Below are positions 8,248 to 19,506 of a stretch of 64,000 bases of DNA, one piece after another. The first letter of the stretch is position 1, and the number at the start of each line of letters is the position of its first letter. The position numbers were made by a program, and so were the translations under genes. The notes beneath the pieces are model-generated. The model had not been told where the DNA came from. It was given only the letters and a program-made list of their open reading frames with translations, and ran no database searches. Source of the DNA: Devosia enhydra (GTDB lineage: Bacteria > Pseudomonadota > Alphaproteobacteria > Rhizobiales > Devosiaceae); the NCBI RefSeq assembly GCF_900119845.1, contig NZ_FPKU01000001.1, positions 1,769,528 to 1,833,527 of the forward strand, read 5' to 3'.

Positions 8248-9591
8248 TCAGGCGACCTCGCGGATCGCAGCCGCGATGTCGTTGACCACATGGCTCACCA
8301 GCGTCTCGTCATCGCTTTCGGCCATGACGCGGATAACAGGCTCCGTGCCCGAGGGCCGGATGACCAGCCGGCCACCGGTGCCGAGCCGGGCCTGGCCTTC
8401 GGCGATCACCTGGCGCACGAGCTTGTCGTCGAGCGGCTTACCCTGCTTGTAGCGGACATTGTGCAGCAGCTGCGGCACCTTCTCGAAACGACGGCAGACC
8501 TCCGAGACAGGCCGGCCCTCCTGCTTGACCACCGAGAGCAGTTGCAGCGCCGCGACGAGCCCGTCTCCCGTCGTGGTGAAATCCGAAAGGATGATGTGGC
8601 CCGATTGCTCGCCACCGACATTGAAGCCCTTGGCGCGCATGGTTTCGAGCACGTAGCGGTCGCCGACCTGGGTGCGCTCGAGCGACAGGCCGATCGAGCC
8701 GAGATAGCGCTCCAAGCCCAGATTGGACATGACGGTGGCCACGAGGCCACCGCCGCGCAGCTCGCCCCGCGCTGCCCAGGATTGCGCGATGACCGCCATG
8801 AACTGGTCGCCATCAACGATCTCGCCCTTCTCGTCGACGATGATCACCCGGTCCGCATCGCCATCAAGCGCAATCCCGATATCGGCGCGCAGTTCGCGCA
8901 CCTTGGACACCAGAGCCTGCGGCGCGGTCGAGCCGACCTTGTCGTTGATGTTGAAGCCATCGGGCTCCACCCCGATGGTGAAGACTTCGGCACCAAGCTC
9001 CCATAGGGCCACCGGAGCCACCTTGTAGGCGGCGCCATTGGCGCAATCGAGCACGATCCGCAGGCCGGAGAGGTCGAGCTCCTTGGGCAGGGTGCGCTTG
9101 GCAAACTCGATATAGCGGGTGCGGGCTTCCTCGTCGCGCCACGCCCGGCCGATCTCGCGCCCTTTCGCGAGATGCTGGCAGAGGTCGCCGTCGATCATGT
9201 CCTCGATATCGGCCTCGATTTCGTCCGACAGCTTGTAGCCGTCGGGCCGGAAGAGCTTGATGCCATTGTCATCATAGGGATTGTGCGACGCCGAGATCAT
9301 GACGCCCAGATCGGCGCGCAGCGAGCGGGTCAGCATCGCGACGGCTGGGGTGGGCATCGGCCCCAGAAGGTAGACATCCATGCCGACGGCGGTGAAACCG
9401 GCCGTCAGCGCGCTCTCGATCATGTAGCCCGATCGCCGCGTATCCTTGCCGATCACCACGCGGTTGCGGTGGTCGCCGCGCACGAATTTCAGGCCCGCGG
9501 CCATGCCCAGACGCATCGCCAGGTCGGGCGTCAGCTTGTCGCCATTGGCGAGGCCCCGCACGCCATCCGTGCCGAAATACTTTCGCGCCAT
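8248..9591 (-). CDS. glmM: Phosphoglucosamine mutase
   Basis: Converts glucosamine-6-phosphate to glucosamine-1-phosphate for UDP-GlcNAc, feeding peptidoglycan and lipopolysaccharide synthesis. Its 447 residues are full length. The N-terminal FGTDGVRG (6-13), the active-site loop [12 protein letters not shown] with the phosphorylated Ser at 102, the metal loop DGDADR and the C-terminal phosphate-binding RPSGTEP are all present. It lies downstream of ftsH, as in many proteobacteria, but a strong terminator between them suggests its own promoter. Confidence 0.98.
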   Translation of the reverse strand: MARKYFGTDGVRGLANGDKLTPDLAMRLGMAAGLKFVRGDHRNRVVIGKDTRRSGYMIESALTAGFTAVGMDVYLLGPMPTPAVAMLTRSLRADLGVMISASHNPYDDNGIKLFRPDGYKLSDEIEADIEDMIDGDLCQHLAKGREIGRAWRDEEARTRYIEFAKRTLPKELDLSGLRIVLDCANGAAYKVAPVALWELGAEVFTIGVEPDGFNINDKVGSTAPQALVSKVRELRADIGIALDGDADRVIIVDEKGEIVDGDQFMAVIAQSWAARGELRGGGLVATVMSNLGLERYLGSIGLSLERTQVGDRYVLETMRAKGFNVGGEQSGHIILSDFTTTGDGLVAALQLLSVVKQEGRPVSEVCRRFEKVPQLLHNVRYKQGKPLDDKLVRQVIAEGQARLGTGGRLVIRPSGTEPVIRVMAESDDETLVSHVVNDIAAAIREVA

Positions 9592-9712
9592 CTTGCACTT
9601 TCCCCGCTGTCAACTCGCCCAGCCTCGGGCTTTGCTGCGACTATAGGCAGTCTATAGCAAGAAATGGGTTAACTGGGCGATGGGGCGCGGTTTGGGCGGA
9701 TTGAGGGCAAAG

Positions 9713-9740
9713 AAAAAGGCCGCTTGAAAGCGGCCTTTTT
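9713..9740. terminator. Strong bidirectional intrinsic terminator after ftsH
   Basis: A perfect 13 bp stem, AAAAAGGCCGCTT/AAGCGGCCTTTTT, with a 2-base top lies 3 bases beyond the ftsH stop codon. A/T runs on both sides let it work in either direction. It separates ftsH from glmM. Confidence 0.9.
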
Positions 9741-9743
9741 GCA

Positions 9744-11669
9744 TCACCCTTCGGGCTGGGGCTCCAGCCCCGGATCGGCATCCGGGCGCTTCTTGCCCAC
9801 CTTGCCGGCGCTCGGAACACCCGAAACCTTCGGAGCAGGTTCGGCATCGGCATCGCGATGCGGCATCTGGCCGTTGATGATGCCGCGAATCTCGTCGCCC
9901 GAGAGGGTTTCGAACTCGAGCAACGCCTTGGCGATGCCGTGCAGGTCATCGATATTCTCGCGGATGACCGTCTGCGCCGTCTTGTAGCCATCGTCGACGA
10001 ACCGCTTGATCTCCTCATCGACGATCTTCTGCGTCTCGTCCGACATGTGGGTCGAACGCTGCATCATAGAGCGGCCGAGGAACACCTCGTCCTGGTTGTC
10101 GCCGTAAAGCAGCGGCCCGAGTTTGTCCGACATGCCCCATTCGGTGGCCATGGCGCGCGCAAGGCCCGTCGCCATCTTGATGTCGGCAGAAGCACCCGAG
10201 GTCACCTTGTCGTAGCCGAAGATCTCCTCTTCGGCCACGCGGCCACCCATGGCAACCGCCAGGTCGGCAAAGGCCTTGCGGCGGGTCAGCGAGACCTGGT
10301 CGCGCTCGGGCAGGCGCATCACCATGCCAAGGGCCCGGCCGCGCGGGATGATGGTGGCCTTATGGATCGGGTCCGAGGCATCCATCTTGATAGCGAGCAG
10401 GGCGTGGCCGGCTTCGTGATAGGCGGTGAGCTTCTTGTCTTCTTCGGTGAGGCTGAGGGTGCGGCGCTCCGCGCCCATCATCAGCTTGTCCTTGGCGTCC
10501 TCGAACTCGGCCATGGTCACGAAGCGCTTGTTGCGCCGCGCAGCCAGAAGGGCCGCCTCGTTGACGAGGTTCATGAGGTCGGCGCCCGAAAAGCCCGGCG
10601 TACCACGCGCGAGAACCTTGAGATCGACATCGGGGGCCAGCGGCGTCTTGCGCACATGCACCTTGAGGATGCGCTCGCGGCCGATGACATCGGGATTTGG
10701 CACCACGACCTGACGGTCGAAGCGGCCCGGACGCAGCAGCGCCGGATCGAGCACGTCAGGGCGGTTGGTAGCCGCGATCAAGATGATGCCCTCATTGGCC
10801 TCGAAGCCGTCCATCTCGACGAGAAGCTGGTTCAGCGTCTGCTCGCGCTCGTCATTGCCACCACCGAGGCCCGCGCCACGGTGACGGCCGACGGCGTCGA
10901 TTTCGTCGATGAAGATGATGCAAGGGGCATTCTTCTTGGCCTGCTCGAACATGTCGCGCACGCGGCTGGCGCCGACGCCCACGAACATCTCGACGAAGTC
11001 CGAACCCGAGATGGTGAAGAAGGGCACATTGGCTTCGCCGGCAACCGAGCGGGCGAGCAGCGTCTTACCGGTACCCGGCGGGCCCACCAGCAGCACGCCA
11101 CGCGGGATCTTGCCGCCCAGGCGCTGGAACTTGCCCGGATCGCGCAGGAATTCGACGATCTCCTCGAGATCCTGCTTGGCTTCGTCGACGCCCGCCACGT
11201 CTTCGAAGGTGATCTTGCCCTGCGCTTCGGTCAGAAGCTTGGCGCGGCTCTTGCCAAAGCCCATCGCGCCGCCACGACCCCCGCCCTGCATCTGGCGGAT
11301 GAAGAAGAACCACACGCCGATGATGACGATGAAGGGCAGCCAGCTCGAGAGCAGGATCGACCAGAACGGGCTTGTATCCGGTGCACGGGCGGTGATCGCC
11401 ACGCCGCGCTCTTCGAGCCGCGAAACGATGTCGGCGCCGGCCGGGACCACCGTTTCGAAGCGCGATCCGTCGCGCAGCGTCCCGGTCACGATATTGTCCG
11501 TGATCGTCACGCTCGACACGCTGCCGGCATTCACCGCCGACACCAGCTCGCTATAGCTGCGGTCAGCGACCGAAACCGAGCGCGTCGAGGACTGGAATAC
11601 CTGGAACAGGCCCATCAGCATGAACAGGATGACGAGCCATATTGCGAAGTTACGGAAGTTGACGTTCAT
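9744..11669 (-). CDS. ftsH: ATP-dependent zinc metalloprotease FtsH
   Basis: Membrane-anchored AAA+ protease that degrades misfolded and short-lived membrane and cytoplasmic proteins. The 641 residues show transmembrane helices at about 9-24 and 103-125 flanking a periplasmic domain, Walker A GPPGTGKT at 196-203, Walker B IIFIDEID at 251-258, the second region of homology ([20 protein letters not shown]) and the zinc site HEAGH at 418-422. It follows tilS in the conserved tol-pal-tilS-ftsH order, with a 146 bp gap that may hold its own promoter. Confidence 0.99.
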   Translation of the reverse strand: MNVNFRNFAIWLVILFMLMGLFQVFQSSTRSVSVADRSYSELVSAVNAGSVSSVTITDNIVTGTLRDGSRFETVVPAGADIVSRLEERGVAITARAPDTSPFWSILLSSWLPFIVIIGVWFFFIRQMQGGGRGGAMGFGKSRAKLLTEAQGKITFEDVAGVDEAKQDLEEIVEFLRDPGKFQRLGGKIPRGVLLVGPPGTGKTLLARSVAGEANVPFFTISGSDFVEMFVGVGASRVRDMFEQAKKNAPCIIFIDEIDAVGRHRGAGLGGGNDEREQTLNQLLVEMDGFEANEGIILIAATNRPDVLDPALLRPGRFDRQVVVPNPDVIGRERILKVHVRKTPLAPDVDLKVLARGTPGFSGADLMNLVNEAALLAARRNKRFVTMAEFEDAKDKLMMGAERRTLSLTEEDKKLTAYHEAGHALLAIKMDASDPIHKATIIPRGRALGMVMRLPERDQVSLTRRKAFADLAVAMGGRVAEEEIFGYDKVTSGASADIKMATGLARAMATEWGMSDKLGPLLYGDNQDEVFLGRSMMQRSTHMSDETQKIVDEEIKRFVDDGYKTAQTVIRENIDDLHGIAKALLEFETLSGDEIRGIINGQMPHRDADAEPAPKVSGVPSAGKVGKKRPDADPGLEPQPEG

Positions 11670-11815
11670 TGAAACCCGATCCGATCGCCGGCTGGCGGGG
11701 TCTGATGCCGGCTTTGACGCGAATGTAAGCCCCGTACTAAGGCGTTACAAGGGCAGCTGCTCAAGCCCTTCCGGTCGGAACGCCGCACCCTTTGCCCGTT
11801 TGGGTTAATACGCAG

Positions 11816-12829
11816 TCACGACCGCAGCGGTTCCTTTGTCGATCTTCGCGGTGGCGACCGCCGGGCCGGCTCGGGCCTGATGCGGATGGTGACGGGCCCC
11901 GCCGAGACCACGCAGCCATTCAGCGTCGTCCGAAAAGTGCCCTGCCCCAGCCGCTCCACCAGCCTTTCGACCGCCGAAAGCCCATGGGGCCTTTGCGCCC
12001 CCCCGACATCGCGGAGGAGCTTTGAGACGAGCCGTGTAGCCACTGCTTTGGGCAGGAGGGAGAGGTCTCGGCGCAGGACTGAGACGCCCAAGGGATCGAT
12101 CGGCGTGACGAGCGCACGAGCCCTCTCCGCTTCAGCAGTCAGCGCCGCCTCGGCCTCGCCCGCACGCCGGGCGAAGGTGGTAATACGCTGCGCATCGAGC
12201 CCAAGCGCCGCAAGCTGCGGCAGCATCTGGCGCCAGCGCACGCGCTCGTAATCGGTGTCGGCGTTGGATGGATCGGCGGCAGGCACGAGGCCCTCGTCCC
12301 GGACCAGCGCCCTCAGTGCCTCGGGATCGACATGAAGGAGCGGACGGACGATCCGGAGACCGTCGATCACGGTGTCGCGGTCCATGCCCCGCAAGCCCTC
12401 GAGCCCGCTGCCGTGGGCCATGCGCATCATCACCGTCTCGGCCTGGTCGCCGAGGTGATGGGCCGTTGCGAGGGCTTCGCAGCCATCCTCTCGCATCGCC
12501 GCGTGGATGAGCTCATACCGAGCCGCCCGGGCCGCAGCCGACACACCGGTTGCAGGCTTGGGCCCCGTCCAGACGAGCCCTCTGGCTGGCAACCGGCGGG
12601 CGGCGGCCACAGCGAGCACCATCGCCACTTCGTCGGCCGCTTCGGGCCGTAGCCGGTGATCGACGGTATAGACGGTGTATCGACCGGGGTGGCCCAGTGC
12701 CGCCTCATGCCTCTGGGCGAGGAGCAGGAGGGCGAGGCTGTCGGCCCCTCCGGAAACGGCGAGGCCGACTTTGGTGAACCGCTCGAGCGGGGCGAGAAGC
12801 GCTTGGGCGTCGAGCCCGGCCGCCGCCAT
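11816..12829 (-). CDS. tilS: tRNA(Ile)-lysidine synthase
   Basis: Modifies C34 of the CAU-anticodon tRNA-Ile to lysidine so that it reads AUA. The PP-loop ATP-binding motif SGGADS is at residues 26-31, followed by the family's core (YTVDHRLRPEAADE, ATAHHLGDQAETVMMRMAHG). The length of 337 residues is typical of the short alphaproteobacterial form. ATG at 12829 lies 2 bases after the cpoB stop, fitting translational coupling; GTG at 12844 would give a small overlap and is an alternative. Confidence 0.95.
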   Translation of the reverse strand: MAAAGLDAQALLAPLERFTKVGLAVSGGADSLALLLLAQRHEAALGHPGRYTVYTVDHRLRPEAADEVAMVLAVAAARRLPARGLVWTGPKPATGVSAAARAARYELIHAAMREDGCEALATAHHLGDQAETVMMRMAHGSGLEGLRGMDRDTVIDGLRIVRPLLHVDPEALRALVRDEGLVPAADPSNADTDYERVRWRQMLPQLAALGLDAQRITTFARRAGEAEAALTAEAERARALVTPIDPLGVSVLRRDLSLLPKAVATRLVSKLLRDVGGAQRPHGLSAVERLVERLGQGTFRTTLNGCVVSAGPVTIRIRPEPARRSPPRRSTKEPLRS

Positions 12830-12831
12830 GC

Positions 12832-13782
12832 TCAGGCGGGGCACTGATGCCGGGTGCGTTCCTCGGCGAGCCGGTTGGCGAAGGCAGGCGAAACGCTGGT
12901 ATAGCGCCGGCTGACTTCGGAAAAGGTGCGGCAGGCGGTTTCAGGCTCGCCCGCACCCGCAAGCGCGATGCCCAGCTTGAGCAGCAGGTCGGGTGCACGC
13001 GGCGATTCGGGATAGGCCTGGAAACCGGTCAGCAGCGCATCTGCCGCCTCTTCATAGGCCCCGCGCGCCATCAGCGCCTCGCCCAGCCAGTTGGTCGCAT
13101 CGGGCGCCTGCGCATCCTGCGGATAGAGCGCCACGAACTGCCGGAACTGTTCCTCGGCAAACCCGTAGTCGCCCCGCACGATGGCGTCGTAGCCGGCTTC
13201 GTACTGCGCCCGCGCATCGCCGTTGGAGACATCCTGTCCGCCATCGAGGCTGAGATTGAGCGGTCGTCCGCGCCCGAGATTGGCGAGATCCTCCTCGCTC
13301 AGCGTGCCCAGCGCACTCTCGCGGCCCGGTCCGCCCAGAAGCGGATCGCGGCTGTCGCCCAGCCCATCGCCCGGCTGGGCCAGAGGCACGGGCGAGAGCG
13401 CCGGGTTAGCCGGCGGTTCGGCCGGAAGACGATCGGGGATCTGCGGCAGCCCCGCGGCTGGCACAGCGCCGCCGGATTGGACTGCCGCATCAGTTTTTCC
13501 CGCGTCACCGCCTTCCAGGGCCGTGAGCCGCGCTTCGGTATCCTGGGCTGACCGGTCGACCATCTGCTTGAGCTGGTTGACTTCGTATTGCAGCGTCTCG
13601 ACCTGGCCGGTGAGGCTGCGGATCGACTCTTCCATCTGCTGCATGCGGAAGATGAGCTGCGCCAGCTCCTGGCTCTGCGCCATCGCGCTTGTCGGGATCA
13701 TGGTGGTCGAGATCAGGGCAAGCAGCCCGATCCGTGCGCACCAGCGTCTCGTGGTCGATCGTTTCAACGCGCCCATGGGCAC
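12832..13782 (-). CDS. cpoB: Cell division coordinator CpoB (YbgF)
   Basis: Periplasmic Tol-Pal accessory protein that links peptidoglycan synthesis to outer-membrane constriction. It has 316 residues: a signal peptide with cleavage after SAMA (about 34), a trimerising coiled coil (about 37-75, LAQLIFRMQQMEESIRSL), a Pro/Gly-rich linker, then three TPR repeats (about 190-310; AQYEAGYDAIVRGDYGFAEE, AYEEAADALLTGFQAYPES). It sits directly after pal and before tilS, the usual order. Confidence 0.95.
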   Translation of the reverse strand: MPMGALKRSTTRRWCARIGLLALISTTMIPTSAMAQSQELAQLIFRMQQMEESIRSLTGQVETLQYEVNQLKQMVDRSAQDTEARLTALEGGDAGKTDAAVQSGGAVPAAGLPQIPDRLPAEPPANPALSPVPLAQPGDGLGDSRDPLLGGPGRESALGTLSEEDLANLGRGRPLNLSLDGGQDVSNGDARAQYEAGYDAIVRGDYGFAEEQFRQFVALYPQDAQAPDATNWLGEALMARGAYEEAADALLTGFQAYPESPRAPDLLLKLGIALAGAGEPETACRTFSEVSRRYTSVSPAFANRLAEERTRHQCPA

Positions 13783-13886
13783 CTCTCGTCATTGCCTCTG
13801 ATCGGGGCATATAGGCACCGATCATGGTCAAAACAAAGCGCCGGACACAAGACGTGCCCGGCGCCAGACTGTTGATATCGCCGGAA

Positions 13887-14372
13887 TTACTGGACGACGG
13901 TGACGGCGCGGCGGTTCTGCGAGAAGCAGCTCTCCTGCGAGCAGATCGCCACCGGACGCTCCTTGCCGAAGGACTTGGACGTGATGCGGTTGGCGCTCAC
14001 GCCGCGGCTGACGAGATAATTCACCACCACGGCAGCACGGCGTGCACCAAGCGCGATATTGTATTCGCGCGTGCCCATCTCGTCGGCATGGCCTTCGATC
14101 ATCACGCGGTAATTGCCGTAGCGATTGAGCCAGGCGGCCTGCTTGTCCAGCGTTGCCTGGGCCTCGGCGGTGAGGCTCGAGGAATCGACCGTGAAGAAGA
14201 CGCGGTCGCCGACGGTGACGAGGAATTCCTGCTGGCTGCCCGGAGCGGCGCCGCCGGGCCCGAGATTGCCGACGCCGGTGGCCGGATTGCGCGAACAGGC
14301 GGCCAGAACGACGACGAGGGCGACCATCGCGACAGCGCGGATGAAGCCGAAGGGGGGCGTGATGGAACGCAT
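13887..14372 (-). CDS. pal: Peptidoglycan-associated lipoprotein Pal
   Basis: Outer-membrane lipoprotein that binds peptidoglycan and TolB. The lipobox LAAC places the lipidated Cys at residue 26. The OmpA-like peptidoglycan-binding domain spans about 50-161 (EGHADEMGTREYNIALGARR). It has 161 residues, typical for Pal. An unrelated nucleosidase gene separates it from tolB. A near-match to a CtrA box (TTAATCTTGCGTCAA, 14455-14469) lies about 85 bp upstream. Confidence 0.97.
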   Translation of the reverse strand: MRSITPPFGFIRAVAMVALVVVLAACSRNPATGVGNLGPGGAAPGSQQEFLVTVGDRVFFTVDSSSLTAEAQATLDKQAAWLNRYGNYRVMIEGHADEMGTREYNIALGARRAAVVVNYLVSRGVSANRITSKSFGKERPVAICSQESCFSQNRRAVTVVQ

Positions 14373-14550
14373 CCGCTTATGTCTCCTGAATTCGATAAGA
14401 ACTTAGGCACGCTGTTTACTGCGCGTAACCTTAAGCCCGCGTGTGCCGATAGGGTTAATCTTGCGTCAATCGGGCCCAAATGTGGCCGGAAACCGGGGTT
14501 TGAGCTGCCGTTGCAAATGCGCAACAGGCCGCCGCCTCATCGCGAGATGG

Positions 14551-15177
14551 TTAGGATCGGTCGTCCACGCCGGTGAGCGTGCCCTGCGCAACGGCAGTCT
14601 CGAGCTGCTCCACTGCGTCGGCGAGCTTTTCGTCGATGATGGCGAGATACCGCGTCCAGTCGGCGAGCCCGCCCAGTTCGGCATCGCCATCAGAGATGCC
14701 CCTGAGCCCGATGAGCGGCAGCCCGAAATGCCGGGAGACGCGGGCCACGGCATAGGTTTCCATATCCACCATATCGTCGGCGATCGCGTCATAGGCCTTG
14801 CCCGAGACGATGTCCGAGCCGCTTGACAGGGTGGCGCGGGATAATCCGGGAATGAACGGCCCCAGCCTGAGGGTGGGCGGCAGGTCCAAAAACGGTACGA
14901 CGCCCCGCGCAAATCCCAGTGGCGTCGCATCCATGTCGCGCCAGCTGACGGCGCTGGCTTGATGAAGGCTGCAGGGCGGCAGGCGGGCGGACCCTGCCGA
15001 CCCCAGAGACACCACGAACTTTGGCATGCTGCCGGCAAAGTGCCGCCGGGTCAGCGCCTCGGTCAGATGCAGCGTCGTCTCGACGAGTCCGACGCCCGTG
15101 ATCAAGGGATCGATGCGGCCGCGCAGCGACGGGCCATATTCCTGCGCCGTCGCCATCACGTAGAGGATATCCGCCAT
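14551..15177 (-). CDS. MTA/SAH nucleosidase-like protein (PNP/UDP phosphorylase family)
   Basis: A 208-residue protein resembling 5'-methylthioadenosine/S-adenosylhomocysteine nucleosidases. It has the family's VSLGSAGSARL segment and the VDMETYAVARV and GLRGISDG blocks, where the Met-Glu and Asp contact the ribose and base. ATG at 15177 matches where similarity begins; the frame extends further upstream inside tolB. Recycling of MTA/SAH is the likely role. Its place between tolB (16 bp gap) and pal is unusual and points to cotranscription with the Tol-Pal genes. Confidence 0.8.
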   Translation of the reverse strand: MADILYVMATAQEYGPSLRGRIDPLITGVGLVETTLHLTEALTRRHFAGSMPKFVVSLGSAGSARLPPCSLHQASAVSWRDMDATPLGFARGVVPFLDLPPTLRLGPFIPGLSRATLSSGSDIVSGKAYDAIADDMVDMETYAVARVSRHFGLPLIGLRGISDGDAELGGLADWTRYLAIIDEKLADAVEQLETAVAQGTLTGVDDRS

Positions 15178-15193
15178 CGTCGGCCGCCCGAAA

Positions 15194-16504
15194 TCAGGCG
15201 CGCAGCGGCGACCAGGCCGGGTCCGATGCAAAGCTTTCGGTGCGGATCTGCAGCTCGTTGCGGCCCCAGATGTCGATGGAATGGAGGCTCGGCCCGCCAT
15301 CCCCACCGGGATCCTTGAAGAACATGATCACCCGGCCATTGGGCGCCCAGGTCGGCCCCTCGGCGCGGAAGCTCGAGACGAGGATACGCTCGTTCGAGCC
15401 ATCCGGCGCCATCGTGCCGATGTGGAATTGCCCGCCTGACTGGCGGGTGAAGGCGATGAGATCGCCCTTGGGCGACCAGACCGGGGTGGAATAGCTCCCC
15501 TGCCCGTAGGAAATGCGCTGCGCCCCGCCGCCGCCGGCGCTCATCACATAGACCTGCGGATTGCCGCCGCGATCGCTCTCGAACACGATGCGCGAACCGT
15601 CCGGCGAATAGCAGGGGCTGGTATCGATGGCTGCCCCGCTGGTCAGTTGCTGGGGTTGGCTCGATCCGATCGGCAAAACGAAGAGATTGGTGGTACCCGC
15701 CCGTTCCACCGAGAACACGACATTGCGGCCATCGGGCGAAAAGCGCGGGGCGAAGGTCATCTGGCCGAATGAGCCCAGCCGCTGCTGGCTGCCCGTCGCC
15801 AGATCGAGCAGATAGACCTGCGGATTGCCCTCGTCGAAATTCATGTAGGTCAGCATCTGCTGGTTGGGCGAAAAGCGCGGCGTCAGCACCAGCGAGCGGC
15901 CCGAGGTGATGTACTGCACGTTGGCGCCATCCTGATCCATGATGGCGAGGCGCTTGACGCGATTGGCCTTGGGCCCGCTTTCGGCGACATAGACGACGCG
16001 GGTGTCGAAATACCCGGTCTCGCCGGCAAGCGCCTCATAGATGGCGTCCGAAATGATATGCCCGATGCGGCGATAGCTTTGCGGGCTCGTGGCATAGGAG
16101 CGGCCGACCACCTGCTGGGCCTGGGCGATGTCCCAGATGCGCACCGCGCCGTCGATCTGGCCACCGCGCTCGGCCGACCCCATCACAAGGCCTTCGGCCC
16201 CGGTATTGCGCCAGGCGGCGAAATCGGGCTGGGCAGCCACATCGCCCACCTGCTGCGGCAACCGGCCGGGATCGACGACGGCGAAGAGCCCCGAGCGCGA
16301 CAGGTTGTTGCGCACGATATCGGCCACTTCGCGCCCGAAGGCGGGGTCCGAGGATGCGAAATCGGGGATGGCGACGGGGAGCGGCTGGAAGTTTGCGCCC
16401 TCCACCACGATCTGTAACTGGGCCAGGGCCGGCAGGCCACCTGCGAGCAGCGCCCCGCCGGCAAGGCCGAGCTTGAGCGCGTTCCGGCGCGTCATGAGGG
16501 TCAT
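15194..16504 (-). CDS. tolB: Tol-Pal system protein TolB
   Basis: Periplasmic beta-propeller that connects Pal to TolA. Of its 436 residues, about 27 form an export signal that contains TRRNALKLG, close to a twin-arginine motif, followed by [14 protein letters not shown]. An N-terminal alpha/beta domain (about 30-165) is followed by propeller repeats ([60 protein letters not shown]). ATG at 16504 has GGAG 7 bases ahead. A second ATG at 16495 is possible. Confidence 0.97.
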   Translation of the reverse strand: MTLMTRRNALKLGLAGGALLAGGLPALAQLQIVVEGANFQPLPVAIPDFASSDPAFGREVADIVRNNLSRSGLFAVVDPGRLPQQVGDVAAQPDFAAWRNTGAEGLVMGSAERGGQIDGAVRIWDIAQAQQVVGRSYATSPQSYRRIGHIISDAIYEALAGETGYFDTRVVYVAESGPKANRVKRLAIMDQDGANVQYITSGRSLVLTPRFSPNQQMLTYMNFDEGNPQVYLLDLATGSQQRLGSFGQMTFAPRFSPDGRNVVFSVERAGTTNLFVLPIGSSQPQQLTSGAAIDTSPCYSPDGSRIVFESDRGGNPQVYVMSAGGGGAQRISYGQGSYSTPVWSPKGDLIAFTRQSGGQFHIGTMAPDGSNERILVSSFRAEGPTWAPNGRVIMFFKDPGGDGGPSLHSIDIWGRNELQIRTESFASDPAWSPLRA

Positions 16505-16550
16505 CTCGTCTCTCCGTTTCAGCGCAGCCTTCTGGCCACGGCATTCGTCA

Positions 16551-17741
16551 TCAGGGTCTGAGTTCAACGTCGATCTGCCGCCATTGGTCGTAGGAGGCAG
16601 GAGAAAGCATGGTGTAGGGCCCGCACTGGGTCACGGCGCGCGCGGCAGCGCGGGCGATCTGCCCGCCCTGCGGGGAGGGATCGGCGCGCAGAATCTGCGG
16701 TTGCCCCGAGACCGACCCGTCGGGGTTGAGATCGACAAGGAGCCGCACCGCGAGCCCGCTGCCGATATCGCTGGGCAGAAGGGTCCAGCAGGTGCGGATC
16801 TTGGCGATGAGCCCGGCGATCTCGGACTGGCTCAGCGTCGCCGAGGTGCCGGTTTCACGGCCCAGCGTCGGCGTGCCGCCGGCCCCGGTCGTGGCGCCGC
16901 GCGAAGTCTCGTTGTTGATCAGTTCCGAAATGCGATCCGCGTCGCGCTGTTGCTGCTGCTGGGCCTGGCGCTGGCGTTCGGCTTCGGCGGCACGGTCGCG
17001 CTCGGCCTGCTGGGTGCGCTGGCGCTCCTGCTCGGCACGACGCTTGGCCTCTTCCTCCTCGCGCTTCTTGCGCTCGGCGGCCTCCTGCACGGCACGTTCC
17101 TGCTGTCGCTTGTATTCGGCGCGCTTCTGGTCGATCGAGGCCGTCCGCATCACGGGGCGCGGCGCAACCTCGCGCGGCTCTTCCACCGTGGTGGGCGCGG
17201 CAAGTTCGGGCGTCTGGGGCGCCGGCTCGGGCTCCGGGGCAGGCTCGGGCTCTGGGGCAGGAGGCGGCGGCTCGGGAACCGGCGCGGGCTGGGGCGCCGG
17301 CGGTTCGGGCGCGGGCGGCTCGGGTTCGGGCTCAGGCGGTGTCGGCTCGGGCTCCGGTGCCGGGGGCGGCGGAGGCGGCTCGGGCACCGGCACGGGGTCG
17401 GGCTCCGGCTCGGGCTGGGCCTCGGGCGCGCTCGATATGGTAGGGGCCGGCGTCGGCGTGGCCGTCGCCTCGGGGGTCGGCTGGTCCTCGCTGGTATTGC
17501 CGGTCGGCTCGGCGATCTCGGCGGGCTGGTCGCTCTCCACGATCGCTGGCGTCTCCGTCTCCACAATGGTGGAATCGAGCACGCCGCGGCGGATGTTGGA
17601 AAAATCGGAGATGGGCACGAGGTCGACGGCGATGGCTTCCATCGGAGGCGTCTGCAGGCGGTCGGCCGCGCCCAGGCCCATCAGCCCGAACGCGATCAGT
17701 GCCACATGCGAAACTGCTGATACCGTGAGCCCGGTGCGCAT
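16551..17741 (-). CDS. tolA: TolA, energy-transducing protein of the Tol-Pal system
   Basis: Inner-membrane protein spanning the periplasm from TolQR to TolB/Pal. It has 396 residues: one N-terminal helix (about 5-27, [18 protein letters not shown]), an unusually long Pro/Glu-rich stretch (about 70-190, PEPEP repeats), a charged helical rod (about 205-275, rich in Arg, Gln, Glu and Ala), and the C-terminal domain (about 305-396; [20 protein letters not shown]). It lies 1 bp from tolR. The repetitive Pro-Glu codons create long false open frames on the other strand. Confidence 0.93.
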   Translation of the reverse strand: MRTGLTVSAVSHVALIAFGLMGLGAADRLQTPPMEAIAVDLVPISDFSNIRRGVLDSTIVETETPAIVESDQPAEIAEPTGNTSEDQPTPEATATPTPAPTISSAPEAQPEPEPDPVPVPEPPPPPPAPEPEPTPPEPEPEPPAPEPPAPQPAPVPEPPPPAPEPEPAPEPEPAPQTPELAAPTTVEEPREVAPRPVMRTASIDQKRAEYKRQQERAVQEAAERKKREEEEAKRRAEQERQRTQQAERDRAAEAERQRQAQQQQQRDADRISELINNETSRGATTGAGGTPTLGRETGTSATLSQSEIAGLIAKIRTCWTLLPSDIGSGLAVRLLVDLNPDGSVSGQPQILRADPSPQGGQIARAAARAVTQCGPYTMLSPASYDQWRQIDVELRP

Positions 17742-17742
17742 G

Positions 17743-18197
<455 letters not shown>

Positions 18198-18198
<1 letters not shown>

Positions 18199-18908
18199 CA
18201 GCGCTGGCCCCGCGCTTCGAGCTGGCGGGACAGGATGGTGGAGAACTCGTCGGCGAAGCCTTCAAGCCGCGAGATCATCTTGTTGGCGTCGGCCGAGAGC
18301 TTGTTATAGGCGATAACGGCGGGAATGGCGGCGAGAAGGCCGATGGCCGTGGCAAACAGCGCCTCGGCGATCGGGCCGGCGACGACGGCCAGATTGGTGC
18401 TCGAGGCGGCTGCGATGGCCGTGAACGCGTTCATGATGCCCCATACCGTGCCAAAAAGGCCGATGAATGGCGATGCCGAGCCGACGGTCGCAAGGAAACC
18501 AAGGCGCTTCTCCAGCATCTCGCTTTCCCGCGCGATGGCCACGTCGAGCACCTTGTCGAGCCGGCTCTGCATGCCGATGGGCGAGGCGGCGTTCTGCTCG
18601 TGGCTGCGCTTCCATTCCTTCATGGCGGCGACGAACACCGTGCCCAGCCCCATGCTCGGGCGCTCGGAAAGTTGCTGATAGAGCTCTTCGAGCGACTGAC
18701 CCGACCAGAAGACGCGCTCGAACTGGTTCATCTGCCGCCTGACGCGGGAATAGAGCATCGACTTGTCGACGATGATGGCCCACGACCAGATCGACGCCAG
18801 GAGCAGTCCGAGCATGACCGACTTGACCACCAGGTCGGCCTGCATGAACAGTCCCCAGATGGAGAGGTCGGTATGCGCGGCAGCCGAGCCTACGGCTTCG
18901 AGTTCCAT
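18198..18908 (-). CDS. tolQ: TolQ, MotA/ExbB-family proton-channel subunit
   Basis: Inner-membrane subunit of 236 residues with three hydrophobic helices (about 25-50, 145-167 and 177-200; [20 protein letters not shown] and [20 protein letters not shown] are the family signatures). It assembles with TolR around the proton channel. It heads tolQRAB. The gap of 187 bp to ybgC leaves room for a separate promoter. Confidence 0.97.
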
Positions 18909-19095
18909 TGGAAATCCCTTTTCGGCCTGGTCATTCCGGCCCTGAGAGCCGGTCGTTGCGGTTCGAATTTGTCAATTTTAAGAGAAATGCCCGGCAGTTC
19001 CGGCACTGGCGTCCCTGGGCACGGCTCACGGCCACACTTATGGTCAAGAAGGGGTTAACATTCCGACTCCGTCCCGGCGGCGGAACGGATGGCTG

Positions 19096-19506
19096 CTATG
19101 CGAAATGCGCGACCAGCTGTCGCGGCAGGCGCGTCGCACCCCCGCCGATGCGGATGGCAACCACCGTCAGCGTCACATCGCAGAGCAGCGTCTCGCCGCG
19201 AAAGACCTTCTGGCTCAATCTCAGCCGGGCACCCGTCGCGCCAAGGCTTTCCGTCACGACGGCGAGTTCGTTGTCGATCCGCCCGGCTGCAAGAAACCGC
19301 AGCTGCATCTCGGTGACGGCAAAGGCGATCCCCTGCCCCGCAAGCTCGGCATGATGGACGCCGGCCGCGCGCAGCATCTCGGTCCGCGCCCGTTCGCAGA
19401 ATTTGAGATAGGCGGCGTGATAGATGCTGCCGGAAAAATCCGTGTCTTCGTAATAGACGCGGACCGTGAAGCGATGCGGCTCAGTCACGTGCCAGGCCCC
19501 GGTCAT
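19096..19506 (-). CDS. ybgC: Tol-Pal-associated acyl-CoA thioesterase YbgC
   Basis: Hot-dog fold thioesterase of 136 residues. The catalytic signature YYEDTDFSGSIYHAAYLKF contains the family Asp and the following His. It is the usual first gene of tol-pal clusters and is thought to hydrolyse short acyl-CoA or acyl-ACP thioesters. Its start overlaps the nudix gene by 26 bp if ATG at 19506 is used; GTG at 19488 would reduce the overlap to 8 bp. Confidence 0.93.
   Translation of the reverse strand: MTGAWHVTEPHRFTVRVYYEDTDFSGSIYHAAYLKFCERARTEMLRAAGVHHAELAGQGIAFAVTEMQLRFLAAGRIDNELAVVTESLGATGARLRLSQKVFRGETLLCDVTLTVVAIRIGGGATRLPRQLVAHFA

Noticed and set aside
9858-11672. 604-residue frame opposite ftsH
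   Set aside because: The ftsH frame has every family motif; the opposite frame has none.
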